A stretch of DNA of 49,948 nt from Oscillospiraceae bacterium (GCA_016292255.1 JAEEZZ010000137.1:1-49948); one strand, 5' to 3'. Positions 6,934-15,933 are shown, counted from the first letter of the stretch. Numbers and translations: made by a program. Notes: generated from the letters alone by a model not told the origin.

Positions 6934-8160
6934 ATGAAATACAGTTACGATCAAGTATACCGCCGGCCGGAGGATCGTCAGCGGCTGCTGGCCCTTCGGG
7001 ACGCTCTGGTGGCCGACGGCCATCGCCCCGAGGAGATCCGTTTCTTCACCGCTCCGGGCAGAACGGAGCTGGGCGGCAACCATACCGACCACCAGCACGG
7101 CCTGGTGCTGGCAGCCGCGGTGGACGTGGATACCGTTGCCGCCGTGGCCCCCAACGATCTGGGCCTGCTGCGGCTCTGGTCTGCGGGCTTCCCGCCCTGC
7201 CGGATCTCCGTCGACCCCGCCCAAAACCCGCCTGCGGCCAAGGAGAGCGCCCTTTCCCTGCTCCAGGGCATGGCAGAGCTCTGCGGCCGGCTGGGCAGCC
7301 CCCGGGGGCTGGACATCCGGGCCTCCTCCACGGTGCTGCCGGGGGGCGGCCTGTCCTCCTCCGCCTCCTTTGAGGTGCTGCTGGCGGAGATCTTCAACGT
7401 CCTCTGGTGCGGGGACAGCCTGAGCCCCCTGAAGCTGGCCGAGCTGGGCCAGCGGGTGGAGAACGATTGGTTCGGCAAGCCCAGCGGGCGGCTGGATCAG
7501 TCCGCCAGCGCCGTGGGCGGGGCCACCTATATGAGCTTTGAAAACCCGGACGCCCCTGTGGTGGAGAAGCTGGAGCTGGATCCGGAGGCCGCGGGCTACG
7601 AGCTGTTCATCGTCAGCTGCGGAGCCGGTCACGCGGATCTGACCGGGGAATACGCGGCCATTCCCGCCGAGCTGCGGCAGCTCTGCGGCTGCTTCGGCAA
7701 GCAGGTGCTGCAGCAGGTCCCCGAGGCGGCGTTCTACAGCCGCCTGCCGGAGCTGCGGAAAAGCTGCGGCGACCGGGCCGTCCTGCGGGCCATGCATATC
7801 TACGAGGAAAACCGCCGGGTCACCGCCCAGCGGGACGCCCTGCGCCGGGGCGACTTCCACGCCTTCCTGCACCTGGTTCGGGAATCCGGCCTCTCCTCCT
7901 GGCGCTTCCTGCAAAACGTCAGCCCTGTGGGAGCGGCTGCGGAGCAGCCCATGTCCCTGACCCTGGCCCTGTGCGAAAAGCTGCTGGCCGGGCAGGGGGC
8001 CTGCCGGGTCCACGGGGGCGGCTTCGCGGGGACGGCCCAGGCCTATGTGCCTCTGGAGCAGGCCGAGTCCTTCCGGGCAGAGATGGATCGGGTGCTGGGC
8101 CGGGGAGCCTGCCAGCGCCGCCGCATCCGGCCTGTGGGGGCCGCGGAGCTGATGCTCTGA
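6934..8160 (+). CDS. galK: Galactokinase (GHMP kinase family)
   Basis: A 408-residue GHMP-fold sugar kinase, most like clostridial galactokinases, which phosphorylate galactose at C1 with ATP in the Leloir pathway. PGRTELGGNHTDHQHG (41-56) is the galactokinase signature in a Gly-Gly-Asn variant of the usual IGEHTD. PGGGLSSSAS (about 136-145) is the phosphate-binding loop, GRLDQ carries the catalytic Asp, and HGGGFAGTAQ (about 360-369) is GHMP motif 3. GGAGG precedes the ATG by 8 nt. No galT or galE is adjacent. The LacI-type operator in the promoter implies control by sugar availability. Another GHMP sugar substrate remains possible. Confidence 0.85.
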   Translation: MKYSYDQVYRRPEDRQRLLALRDALVADGHRPEEIRFFTAPGRTELGGNHTDHQHGLVLAAAVDVDTVAAVAPNDLGLLRLWSAGFPPCRISVDPAQNPPAAKESALSLLQGMAELCGRLGSPRGLDIRASSTVLPGGGLSSSASFEVLLAEIFNVLWCGDSLSPLKLAELGQRVENDWFGKPSGRLDQSASAVGGATYMSFENPDAPVVEKLELDPEAAGYELFIVSCGAGHADLTGEYAAIPAELRQLCGCFGKQVLQQVPEAAFYSRLPELRKSCGDRAVLRAMHIYEENRRVTAQRDALRRGDFHAFLHLVRESGLSSWRFLQNVSPVGAAAEQPMSLTLALCEKLLAGQGACRVHGGGFAGTAQAYVPLEQAESFRAEMDRVLGRGACQRRRIRPVGAAELML

Positions 8161-8210
8161 GGGCTGCGCCCGCAGCCTCCGCGGCAGGGAAGACCAGCCT
8201 CCCGACAGCC

Positions 8211-8335
8211 TTCGACACGCTTATACACTGGTCGACATAATTCTTTTTATTCAGACAATGAATGTCGAAAAAACGTAGAAAATTCAAGGGATTTCCGCAT
8301 TTTTCTTCTTGAAATATACGCCATTTTATGGTAAG
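8211..8335 (+). promoter_or_regulatory. spo0A upstream region with 0A boxes
   Basis: The Spo0A-binding heptamer TGTCGAA occurs at 8263-8269, its exact reverse TTCGACA at 8211-8217, and a one-mismatch copy GTCGACA at about 8231-8237. This suggests autoregulation by Spo0A-P. A sigma-H-like pair, AAGGGATTT (8286-8294) and TGAAAT (8310-8315), may be the sporulation promoter, but the match is weak. The region is AT-rich relative to its surroundings. Confidence 0.6.
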
Positions 8336-8389
8336 TTATCCGTGCAAAAGAAAGACAGAGCAATTCCAACATAGTAAGGAGAGGAAACA

Positions 8390-9160
8390 ATGGAAAAACG
8401 CACAACCGTCCTGGTTGCGGACGGAAGCGAGGAGTTTTGCATTCAGCTTTCCAAGGCTCTGCAAAACAGTGGATATCAGGTGGTGGGCACAGCGACAGAC
8501 GGACAATCCGCCCTGGAGCAGCTCCGGGCTGCGGAGCCGGACGTGCTGATCCTGGATCTGATGCTGCCCAAGGCGGACGGCGTCACGGTGCTGAAGAGCA
8601 TTCCACAGAAGAATCGACCCAAGCTGCTGCTGTTGGCTGCCTTTGCCACGGATTACGTTGCCGGCGTGGCCGCGTCGGTGGGCGCGGACTATCTGATGCT
8701 GAAGCCGGTGCTGCCCCAGACCGTTGCGGAGCGGATGGGGGAGATCCTGAAGACGGATCGGGAATCCGACCGCCGCAGGAACGCGGAGCCGGATATCGAG
8801 ACCATGGTCACCAACGTGATCCACGAGATCGGCGTCCCGGCCCATATCAAGGGCTACCAGTACCTGCGGGAGGCCATCATCATCGCCGTGGGCGACATGG
8901 AGGTCATCAACGCCATCACCAAGGTGCTCTATCCCCAGGTGGCCAAGACCTTTGCCACCACGCCCTCCCGGGTGGAGCGGGCCATCCGTCACGCCATTGA
9001 GGTGGCCTGGGATCGGGGCGACCTGGATACGCTGCAGCGCTTCTTCGGCTACACGGTATCCAACACCAAGGGCAAGCCCACCAACTCGGAATTCATCGCC
9101 CTGATCGCCGACCGGCTCCAGCTCCAGCTTCGCACCGGCGAGCTGAAAGCGGCCCGCTGA
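8390..9160 (+). CDS. spo0A: Sporulation master regulator Spo0A
   Basis: A 256-residue response regulator that, when phosphorylated, controls entry into sporulation. It has an N-terminal receiver (1-120) and a Spo0A-specific DNA-binding domain (about 138-256), with the signatures [20 protein letters not shown] and [15 protein letters not shown] very close to Bacillus. The phospho-acceptor D56 and K105 are present. Two receiver positions are unusual: the acidic pair reads D11-G12 instead of Asp-Asp, and the switch Thr of Bacillus (LTAFG) is A83. The effector domain is fully conserved. AAGGAGAGG precedes the ATG. It is followed by a strong terminator and is not next to spoIVB, its usual neighbour. 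Confidence 0.97.
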   Translation: MEKRTTVLVADGSEEFCIQLSKALQNSGYQVVGTATDGQSALEQLRAAEPDVLILDLMLPKADGVTVLKSIPQKNRPKLLLLAAFATDYVAGVAASVGADYLMLKPVLPQTVAERMGEILKTDRESDRRRNAEPDIETMVTNVIHEIGVPAHIKGYQYLREAIIIAVGDMEVINAITKVLYPQVAKTFATTPSRVERAIRHAIEVAWDRGDLDTLQRFFGYTVSNTKGKPTNSEFIALIADRLQLQLRTGELKAAR

Positions 9161-9173
9161 GCGCGAAAAATAT

Positions 9174-9217
9174 CGACCTCCGGCTTCTCACGGGAAGCCG
9201 GAGGTCGATGTTTTTTT
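9174..9217 (+). terminator. Intrinsic terminator of spo0A
   Basis: A perfect 14-bp stem CGACCTCCGGCTTC / GAAGCCGGAGGTCG followed by seven T residues. Confidence 0.92.
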
Positions 9218-9227
9218 CCCAGGGAGC

Positions 9228-9253
9228 GTAGGGGCGGATGCCCACATCCGCCC
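9228..9253 (+). repeat. GTAG hairpin, GGGCGGATG class
   Basis: GTAGGGGCGGATG, a CCCA loop and CATCCGCCC form a short perfect stem between the converging spo0A and trkH genes. Near-identical copies occur at 30753-30779 and, inverted, at 24471-24497. Confidence 0.8.
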
Positions 9254-9274
9254 TTGCTTCCGGGCCGCAATCGC

Positions 9275-10720
9275 TTAATTTTTTGCCCAGGTGGAAGGGG
9301 ACAGGGAGATCAGCATGGGGTAGATCTCCAGCCGCCCGAACAGCATAGCCACAGACAGGACGAGCTTGAAGAAGGGGCCGTAGGCGGCATAGCTGGCGGC
9401 GGGGCCCACCAGATTGAGGCCGGGGCCGATGTTGTTGTAGCAGGCGGCCACGGCGGTGAAGTTGGAAACCCCGTCGAAGCCCGGCTGGAAGGATACGATG
9501 AACCAGAACATGGCGAACAGGGCGATATAGAGGGCGAAATAGGTGCCGATGCTGATGAGGGTGGGGCTGTCCACGGGCTTGCCCTCGAAGCGGACGGAGG
9601 TCACGGAGCGGGGGTGGAGCAGGTGGCGGATCTCCCGGCGGATGGTCTTGTACAGCAGCACCAGACGGGAGACCTTGAGGCCGCCGGCAGTGGAGCCGGC
9701 GCAGGCGCCGATGAACATGAGCACCACCAGGATCATCCGGGACACGGTGGGCCATTGGTCGAAGTCCACCGTGGAGAAGCCTGTGGTGGAGGAAATGGAG
9801 GTCACCTGGAAGTAGGCGGCCCGGATCCCCTCCGACGTGCTGCCGATCTGGGGCGTGACGTTCACGGCGATCAGCGCGGTAGCCAGGAAGATGATGACCA
9901 GGTAGGTCCAAAGCTCCTCGCTCCGCAGGGCTGAGCGGAAGCGCCCCAGGGCCAGCAGGAAGTAGAGGTTAAAGTTGACGCCGAAGAGCATCATAAACAC
10001 GGCGATGACCCACTGCTGATAGGGGGTGTAGTTTGCGATGCTGGCGGCCTTCATGCCGAAGCCGCCGGTGCCGGCGGTGCCGAAGGTGTGGATGGCGCTG
10101 TCAAACAGGGGCATCCCTCCCGCCACCAGGAGCACCAGCTCCAGGGCGGTCATGACGATGTAGAGCAGGTAGAGGGTCTTGGCGGTGTCCCGCAGCTTGG
10201 GGGAGAGCTTGCCCATGGTGGGGCCGGGCATCTCGGCCCGGAGGACGTGGATCTTCCGGCCGGAGAGGTTCGGCATGTTCGCCACCATCAGCACGAGCAC
10301 GCCCATGCCGCCGATCCAGTGGGTGAAGCTCCGCCAGAACAGCATGGAGCGGGACATGGCCTCCACGTCGGTGAGGATGGAGGCCCCGGTGGTGGTGAAG
10401 CCGGAGACGGTCTCAAAGAAGGCGTCCACAAAGTTGGGGATCTCCCCGCTGATGAGGAAGGGCAGCGCCCCCACCGCGGAGACGCAGAGCCAGGCCAGAG
10501 CTGTGATTAGAAAGCCCTCCTTGGCGTAGATGACCTGGTTGTCGGTGCGGCAGAGCCTGCACAGCAGCAGGCCCAGCCCCAGGCAGAGGGCAATGGTGAG
10601 CAGAAAGGGGATCTGCCCCCCGTCCCAGTAGTAGACGGAGACGAACAGGGGCAGCAGCAGCAGGCCGCCCTCCAGCAGCAGGATCCGCCCGATCAGGAAA
10701 AAAACCATTTTCCGGTTCAT
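9275..10720 (-). CDS. trkH: Trk-type potassium uptake channel subunit TrkH
   Basis: A 481-residue membrane pore of the TrkH/KtrB superfamily, which imports K+ with TrkA gating it from the cytoplasm. The four pore loops with their selectivity Gly are visible: SGFTTTGAS (106-114), TFGTAGTGGFG, SISSTTGFST and YNNIGPGLN. Many transmembrane helices fit the fourfold M1-P-M2 repeat. It follows trkA with a 10-nt gap and is the last gene of a four-gene potassium cluster read right to left. Length is typical of TrkH, longer than the KtrB in the same cluster. Confidence 0.92.
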   Translation of the reverse strand: MNRKMVFFLIGRILLLEGGLLLLPLFVSVYYWDGGQIPFLLTIALCLGLGLLLCRLCRTDNQVIYAKEGFLITALAWLCVSAVGALPFLISGEIPNFVDAFFETVSGFTTTGASILTDVEAMSRSMLFWRSFTHWIGGMGVLVLMVANMPNLSGRKIHVLRAEMPGPTMGKLSPKLRDTAKTLYLLYIVMTALELVLLVAGGMPLFDSAIHTFGTAGTGGFGMKAASIANYTPYQQWVIAVFMMLFGVNFNLYFLLALGRFRSALRSEELWTYLVIIFLATALIAVNVTPQIGSTSEGIRAAYFQVTSISSTTGFSTVDFDQWPTVSRMILVVLMFIGACAGSTAGGLKVSRLVLLYKTIRREIRHLLHPRSVTSVRFEGKPVDSPTLISIGTYFALYIALFAMFWFIVSFQPGFDGVSNFTAVAACYNNIGPGLNLVGPAASYAAYGPFFKLVLSVAMLFGRLEIYPMLISLSPSTWAKN

Positions 10721-10730
10721 GACGGCCCTC

Positions 10731-12089
10731 CTACAGCAGAATATCCGCCAGAGTGTTCAGGCGGTGCTGTCCGGCGATGACCACCACCCGGTCGCCGGGG
10801 AGGATCATATCGCCGCCGGCGGGGATGATGGCCTTGCGATCCCGGAGCAGACCGGCGATCAGAATGTTCTTTTTCAGCCGCAGATCCTTGAAGGGGATGC
10901 CGGTGTAGGCTGCCTCGCCGCTGACGATGAATTCCAGGGCCTCGGCCTTGCCGTCCATCAGCTGGTAGAGGTTCTCGATGGAGGAGCCCATGGAGGACTG
11001 CAGGGCGCGGACGTAGCGCAGCACCACGTTCACCACAACGGTCTTGGGGGAGATCACGTTCTCCAGGCCCATCTGGGCGGCCATTCTCGCCATCTCGTCG
11101 ATGTTGACCTTGGCGATGACCTTGCCCACCTGCTGGGCTTTGGCGTAGTAGGCGGCCAGGATGTTCTGCTCGTCCATGCCGGTGAGGCAGACGAAGGCGT
11201 CCTGGTCCTGGAGCCCCACCTCCTGGAGCAGCTCCGGGTGGGTGCCGTCGCCGCAGAAGGTGGCGATGCCGTGGAGCCAGTCGCTGAACTTGTGGCAGGT
11301 GGCCCGGTCGGTGTCGATCAGGCTCACGTTGGAGCCGGAGTTCAGCAGCATCTTGGAGAGATAGAAGGCGATGCGGCTGCCGCCCAGCAGCATGACGTTC
11401 CGGGCCTGGCGCTTGGCAAGGCCGGTGGCCTTGAAAAGCTTCCACAGCTCGATCCGGTCGGCGGTGATGCCGATGCGGTCGCCGGCCCGGAGGACGAAAT
11501 CGCCGCGGGGGATCACGACCTCGCTGCCCCGCTGGACGACGCAGACCAGGAACTTGGCCTTGAAGCGTTCCCGCAGATCCACCAGCTTCTGGCCCACGAA
11601 GGGGGCGTCCTCCTTCAGCAGCAGCTCCACCATTTCAAAGTTCCGCCGGGAGAAGGTCTCCACCTTGGAGGCCGCGGGGAGCTTGAGGATGTGGTGCATC
11701 TCCTGGGCGGTGAGCAGCTCCGGGTTGATGGCCATGGAAAGATCCAGCTGCTGCCGCAGGAAGCTCAGAGATTTGTCGTTGTATTGGGGGTTGCGGATGC
11801 GGGCGATGGTGTGCCGGGCCCCCTGGCGCTTGGCCAGGAAGCACATCAGCATATTCAGCTCGTCCGAGCCGGTCACGGCGATAAAGAGGTCGGTCTTCTC
11901 CACGCCGGCCTCCAGCAGGGCCTCGCAGTCGGCGCCGTTGCCGGCCATGCACATCACGTCGTATTGGTTGTTCAGCTCCTCCAGCACGTCCGGACGGCTG
12001 TCCATCGCCACCACGTCGTGGCCCTCGGCCACCAGTGCGCTGATCAGCGACACGCCGATCTTTCCGCAGCCAACAAGAATGATTCTCAT
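10731..12089 (-). CDS. trkA: Trk potassium system regulatory protein TrkA
   Basis: A 452-residue cytoplasmic gating subunit with two tandem RCK units. The first has GCGKIG (8-13) and binds NAD(H)/ATP; a second Rossmann start, MLLGGSRIAFYLS, lies near the middle. Each is followed by a TrkA_C domain. It controls TrkH, encoded 10 nt downstream. The duplicated architecture separates it from the single-RCK KtrA encoded just upstream. Confidence 0.93.
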   Translation of the reverse strand: MRIILVGCGKIGVSLISALVAEGHDVVAMDSRPDVLEELNNQYDVMCMAGNGADCEALLEAGVEKTDLFIAVTGSDELNMLMCFLAKRQGARHTIARIRNPQYNDKSLSFLRQQLDLSMAINPELLTAQEMHHILKLPAASKVETFSRRNFEMVELLLKEDAPFVGQKLVDLRERFKAKFLVCVVQRGSEVVIPRGDFVLRAGDRIGITADRIELWKLFKATGLAKRQARNVMLLGGSRIAFYLSKMLLNSGSNVSLIDTDRATCHKFSDWLHGIATFCGDGTHPELLQEVGLQDQDAFVCLTGMDEQNILAAYYAKAQQVGKVIAKVNIDEMARMAAQMGLENVISPKTVVVNVVLRYVRALQSSMGSSIENLYQLMDGKAEALEFIVSGEAAYTGIPFKDLRLKKNILIAGLLRDRKAIIPAGGDMILPGDRVVVIAGQHRLNTLADILL

Positions 12090-12136
12090 AATTTACTCAA
12101 TACCTCCGGGGAAAACAATGGGAAAACGGATCACGT

Positions 12137-12784
12137 TCAGCGGATCCGGAAGCACTTTCTGACATTTTGCAGCTCGCCCACCACGTAAACCACGTCGCCG
12201 GCCTTGAAGGCCCGGTCGGGGCGGGGGACTCTGATCTCTCCGCCGGCGCGCAGGCAGATCAGGTTGATCTCGTACTTTCTGCGCAGATCCAGCTCCACAA
12301 GGGTCTTGCCGAACCACTCCTCGGGAATGGCCATTTCGTAGACGGAGAAGCCCCCCTCCAGCTGCAGGAAGTCCAGGATCTTCTCCGAGGAATACTTGGT
12401 GGCCAGGCGCTTGGCGATCTGCTTTTCGGGGTAGACCACCTCGTCCGCGCCGTTCCGCAGGAGGAATTTCTCCTGGATCTCGTTCTTTGCCCGGGAGATG
12501 ACCTGCTTGGCCCCCAGCTCCTTCAGCAGGGAGGTGGCCTCCAGAGAGGTCTGGAAGTTTTCGCTGATGGACACCACGCAGATGTCAAAGTTGTCCACCC
12601 CCAGGGTCTTCAGAAAGGTGGGGCTGGTGCAGTCGCCGATCTGCGCGTCTGTGACGTAGGGCATCACCGCGTTGATCAGAGATTCCCGCACGTCCACGAT
12701 CATGATCTCGTAGCCCTGCTCATACATCTGCCGGGCCAGCATGGTGCCGAAATTCCCGGCCCCCAGGATCAGAACGGATTTCAT
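12137..12784 (-). CDS. ktrA: Ktr/Trk single-RCK potassium channel regulator
   Basis: A 215-residue RCK protein with one NAD/ATP-binding Rossmann fold (MKSVLILGAGNFGTML) and one TrkA_C domain near residues 130-215. It is the expected size for KtrA, which forms an octameric ring gating KtrB. The ATG at 12784 has GGAGG 7 nt upstream; a TTG two codons further out is unlikely. The ktrB gene lies just upstream in the transcript, separated by a short tract of 7-nt repeats (12790-12875). Confidence 0.9.
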   Translation of the reverse strand: MKSVLILGAGNFGTMLARQMYEQGYEIMIVDVRESLINAVMPYVTDAQIGDCTSPTFLKTLGVDNFDICVVSISENFQTSLEATSLLKELGAKQVISRAKNEIQEKFLLRNGADEVVYPEKQIAKRLATKYSSEKILDFLQLEGGFSVYEMAIPEEWFGKTLVELDLRRKYEINLICLRAGGEIRVPRPDRAFKAGDVVYVVGELQNVRKCFRIR

Positions 12785-12794
12785 AACCAAACCT

Positions 12795-12876
12795 CCTTGT
12801 TAGAATGCAAAATGCAAAATGCAAAATGATTGCATCGCTTCTCCCGTACCACAATTATGCATTATGCATTATGCAT
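12795..12876. repeat. Heptanucleotide repeat tracts between ktrB and ktrA
   Basis: Two 7-nt-period tracts face each other: GCAAAAT repeated (about 12805-12827) and ATTATGC repeated (about 12854-12876). The second runs into the ktrB stop codon. They lie within the probable ktrB-ktrA transcript. Confidence 0.75.
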
Positions 12877-14219
12877 TAACCAACGGTGATCGGCTCCAGC
12901 GGCATCCTGCCCGGGGGATTCTTCCCGCCGGGGAGCAGGGCGTACACCAGGGTCAGAGCGCCCACGCGGCCCAGGAACATCAGCAGCATCAGAATGACCC
13001 GGGAGCTCTGGTGCAGCATGGGGGTGATGCCCAGGGTCAGGCCCACGGTGCCCACGGCGGAGCTGGTCTCAAACATGCAGGCCAGCAGGGACATCCCCTC
13101 CACCCGGGAGAGGGCCGCCGCGCCGGTGAGGAACAGGGCCAGATACAGGAACATGATCGTACCGGCGTTCCGGATCACGTCCTGGCCGATCCGGCGGCGG
13201 AAGCACTCCACGTCGTCCCTGCGGCGAAACACGGTGATGCCCGCCAGACACAGCACAGCCACGGTGGTGGTCTTCATGCCGCCGGCGGTAGAGCCGGGGG
13301 AGCCGCCGATGAGCATAAGGATGATCATCCGCAGGATGCCGGCGGAGGACATCTGGGTGAGGTCGGCGGTGTTGAAGCCGGCCGTCCGGGTGGTGACGGA
13401 TTGGAACAGGGCCACCAGGATTCGTTCCCCTGCGGGCAGATCCTGAAACTCCGTGAAATAGTTCAGCACCGCGGGGATCAGGATCAGCAGGGCGGAGCTC
13501 ACCAGCACCAGCTTGGTCTGCAGCCGGTAGCGGTGGAAGCGGAGCTTGTTTTTCCGCAGATCCTCCCAGACCAGGAAGCCGATGCCGCCGATGACGATCA
13601 GCAGCATGATCACGATGTTTACCAGGGGATCCGCCCGGTAGCCGGTGAGGGAGGAATACTGCCCCCGGATCCCCATGAGGTCAAAGCCCGCGTTGCAGAA
13701 GGCGGAAACCGCGTGGAACACGCTGTACCACAGGCCCTTGAAGAAGCCGAGATCCCGGCAGAACACCGGGGCCAGCAGCAGGGCGCCTCCCAGCTCGATG
13801 CACAGGGAGCTCCGGAGGATGAAGCCCGTCCGCCGGACGATGCCGCCCACCTGGGGGGCGGAGATGGACTGCTGCATCATGTTGCGCTGGGCCAGGCTGA
13901 TGCGGCGGCCCCAGAGCCGGAAGAAGGTCAGAGCCACGGTGATGACCCCCAGGCCGCCGATCTGGATCAGCACCAGGATCACCAGCTGGCCCCAGACGGA
14001 CCAGTGGGTGGCCGTGTCCTGCACCACCAGACCGGTGACGCAGGCCGCGGAGACGGAGGTGAAGATGGCGTCGGAGAAGGGGGTAAACTCCCCGCTCCGG
14101 CTGCAGAAGGGCAGGGTCAAAATCAGCCCGCCCAGCAGGATCACGGCCAGAAAGCCGAACAGGATCACCTGAAAGGAGGAGGTGGTGCGATTTTTTCTTG
14201 TAAGAAAGCCGATCCGCAT
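12876..14219 (-). CDS. ktrB: Ktr-type potassium uptake channel subunit KtrB
   Basis: A 447-residue member of the TrkH/KtrB superfamily and the partner of KtrA. The pore loops VSAACVTGL, SAFCNAGF, VTTRTAGFNT and SSAVGTVGLT each contain the selectivity-filter Gly, and the polytopic pattern is intact. GGGAGG lies 10 nt before the ATG. It is the first gene of the ktrB-ktrA-trkA-trkH series, with no clear promoter in the 35 bp before the next repeat. The stop codon abuts a heptanucleotide tract. Confidence 0.92.
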   Translation of the reverse strand: MRIGFLTRKNRTTSSFQVILFGFLAVILLGGLILTLPFCSRSGEFTPFSDAIFTSVSAACVTGLVVQDTATHWSVWGQLVILVLIQIGGLGVITVALTFFRLWGRRISLAQRNMMQQSISAPQVGGIVRRTGFILRSSLCIELGGALLLAPVFCRDLGFFKGLWYSVFHAVSAFCNAGFDLMGIRGQYSSLTGYRADPLVNIVIMLLIVIGGIGFLVWEDLRKNKLRFHRYRLQTKLVLVSSALLILIPAVLNYFTEFQDLPAGERILVALFQSVTTRTAGFNTADLTQMSSAGILRMIILMLIGGSPGSTAGGMKTTTVAVLCLAGITVFRRRDDVECFRRRIGQDVIRNAGTIMFLYLALFLTGAAALSRVEGMSLLACMFETSSAVGTVGLTLGITPMLHQSSRVILMLLMFLGRVGALTLVYALLPGGKNPPGRMPLEPITVG

Positions 14220-14252
14220 TTGCAGTTACCTCCCGTTCCTCCCATTCAGAAT

Positions 14253-14295
14253 GTAGGGACGAGCACCTGTGCCCTTCATGGGTATTGCTTGTCCG
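14253..14295 (+). repeat. GTAG long hairpin, GACGAGCAC class
   Basis: GTAGGGACGAGCACCTGTGC and a TTCATGGGTATTGCTTGTCC arm form a longer imperfect hairpin. Related copies are at about 27679-27715 (inverted), 41573-41608 and 46656-46696 (inverted). Confidence 0.75.
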
Positions 14296-14300
14296 CATTC

Positions 14301-14428
14301 CACGGCTCAGGCCTCCGTAGCGGCGCACACCGGTGCGCCACGGCTCAGGCCTCCGTAGCGGTGCACACCGGTGCGCCACGGCTCAGGCCTCCGTAGCGGC
14401 GCACACCGGTGCGCCACGGCTCAGGCCT
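14301..14428. repeat. Three 38-bp tandem repeats at the MATE gene 3' end
   Basis: Units at 14301-14338, 14339-14376 and 14377-14414 plus a 14-bp partial unit share CACGGCTCAGGCCT followed by CCGTAGCGGCGCACACCGGT. The CACGGCTCAGGCCT part includes the stop codon and last codon of the MATE gene (TCAGGC). The array is therefore a repeated host gene end alternating with a GTAG hairpin. One unit carries a single C-to-T change in the stem. Confidence 0.9.
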
Positions 14429-15809
14429 TTTTCTCGAACCCGTGGATCCAGTCGGACTTCGTGTAGTAGACGAAGTAGATCACCGAGCTGATGAACCAGG
14501 TCATGGGGTAGGCCCAGAACAGCAGGGTGATGTTGTGGTCGATCTGCATGGCGATGGTGATGTAGCTCACCCGGAGCACGCACCAGACCCCCAGCATGAT
14601 GAACATGGGCACAAAGGCCTTGCCCGCGCCCCGGCAGATGCCCGCGATGCAGTGGGAGAAGGACAGCATACAGAAGAACAGGGACTCAATGTGGGCCTGG
14701 CGCACGGCGATCTCGATGGAGGCCGGGTCGTCAATGAAGATCGACACCAGGGGCTTTGCAAAGCAGAAGACGATCAAGCCGATCAGCTCCGCCATGATCA
14801 CCGCGGACAGAATGCCGAAGCGGGCGCCCTGCTTCGCCCGGTCGTACTCCTTCGCCCCCAGGTTCTGGCCGATGTAGGTGGTCAGCGCCATGGAGAAGGA
14901 GGTGATGGGCAGGAAGGCGAAGCCCTCGATGGTGCCGTAGGCGCCGAAGGCGTTGGTGCCCATGTCGCCGAAGGTGTTGATGTTGGTCTGCACCAGCACG
15001 TTGGCAAAGCCGATCACGGAGTTCTGCACGCCGGTGGGCAGGCCGTAGCGGAGGATCTCCCGCAGGGAGCTTCCGTCTATCCGCAGCTTCCGCAGGGACA
15101 GAGCGTAGACCGTGTCCTTCTTCATCAGCTGCCGCAGGCAGAGCAGGGCGGAGAGGGCCTGGGAAATGGTGGTGGCGATGGCGGCCCAGCGGATATCCAG
15201 CCCCAGAGGCCCCAGGAAGAACCAGTCCAGAAAGACGTTGGTGACGGAGGACACGATCAGGAAATACAGGGGCCGCTTGCTGTCGCCCACGGCGTTCATG
15301 ATCCCCTTGAAGGTGTTGTACATCACCAGGGCCACGGAGCCCAGGAAGTACCAGCGCAGATAGGAGATGGCGTAGGGCTGCAGCTTCTCGTCCAGCTGCA
15401 TCCAGATGGGGATGTAGGAGGCCAGGATCGCGCCGATCACAGTCAAGGTCACGCCGCAGAGCAGGGAGACCAGCACCGCGGTGTGGACGGCCTTGCTCAG
15501 CTTGTCCGGATCCTTGCCGCCGAAATAGCGGCTGATCACCACGCCTGCGCCCATGGAGGCCCCCACGAAGAAGGAGATCATCAGAAAGATGAGGCTGGTG
15601 GAGGATTTGACCGCGCCGAAGGCGGAATCTCCCAGATACTCGCTGACGATCCAGGCGTCCGCAGTGTTGTAGAGCTGCTGGAAGAGCTGGCTCAGAAAGA
15701 TCGGGAAGGCAAAGGCCGTGATGACCCGCTTCGGGTCGCCCCGGGTCAGCAGGGTGGAATCCGTGTGCCGATGCTGGTGCATATGCATATGAATGTATTT
15801 GAAAGGCAT
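14421..15809 (-). CDS. MATE-family efflux transporter
   Basis: A 462-residue MATE antiporter with twelve predicted transmembrane helices in two homologous halves. Family members export drugs, dyes or metabolites using Na+ or H+ gradients; the substrate cannot be read from sequence. The start ATG at 15809 gives MPFKYIHMHMHQHRHTD, an unusually His/Met-rich cytoplasmic N-terminus of about 16 residues that might bind metal. The Shine-Dalgarno is weak (AGAGAG), but a strong promoter lies 40 bp upstream. The frame runs much further upstream only as antisense to the next gene. Its last codons are repeated in the 38-bp array. Confidence 0.9.
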   Translation of the reverse strand: MPFKYIHMHMHQHRHTDSTLLTRGDPKRVITAFAFPIFLSQLFQQLYNTADAWIVSEYLGDSAFGAVKSSTSLIFLMISFFVGASMGAGVVISRYFGGKDPDKLSKAVHTAVLVSLLCGVTLTVIGAILASYIPIWMQLDEKLQPYAISYLRWYFLGSVALVMYNTFKGIMNAVGDSKRPLYFLIVSSVTNVFLDWFFLGPLGLDIRWAAIATTISQALSALLCLRQLMKKDTVYALSLRKLRIDGSSLREILRYGLPTGVQNSVIGFANVLVQTNINTFGDMGTNAFGAYGTIEGFAFLPITSFSMALTTYIGQNLGAKEYDRAKQGARFGILSAVIMAELIGLIVFCFAKPLVSIFIDDPASIEIAVRQAHIESLFFCMLSFSHCIAGICRGAGKAFVPMFIMLGVWCVLRVSYITIAMQIDHNITLLFWAYPMTWFISSVIYFVYYTKSDWIHGFEKKA

Positions 15810-15848
15810 GGCAGTTGTTCTCTCTGTAAATCGTAAAATTTTCAATAT

Positions 15849-15877
15849 ATTATACAATAGAAATAACAATTTGTAAA
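15849..15877 (-). promoter_or_regulatory. Promoter of the MATE gene
   Basis: On the minus strand, TTTACA (15877-15872), a 17-bp spacer and TATAAT (15854-15849). Confidence 0.8.
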
Positions 15878-15933
15878 GCCCCGGCGCAGGCAAAACAGGG
15901 GACAAAAACCACCAAAAACTGCGAAGAAAAGCC

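Noticed and set aside
10719..14396. Long plus-strand open frames opposite trkA, ktrA and ktrB
   Set aside because: Compositional shadows of GC-rich genes; no ribosome-binding sites and low-complexity Gly/His/Gln-rich translations.
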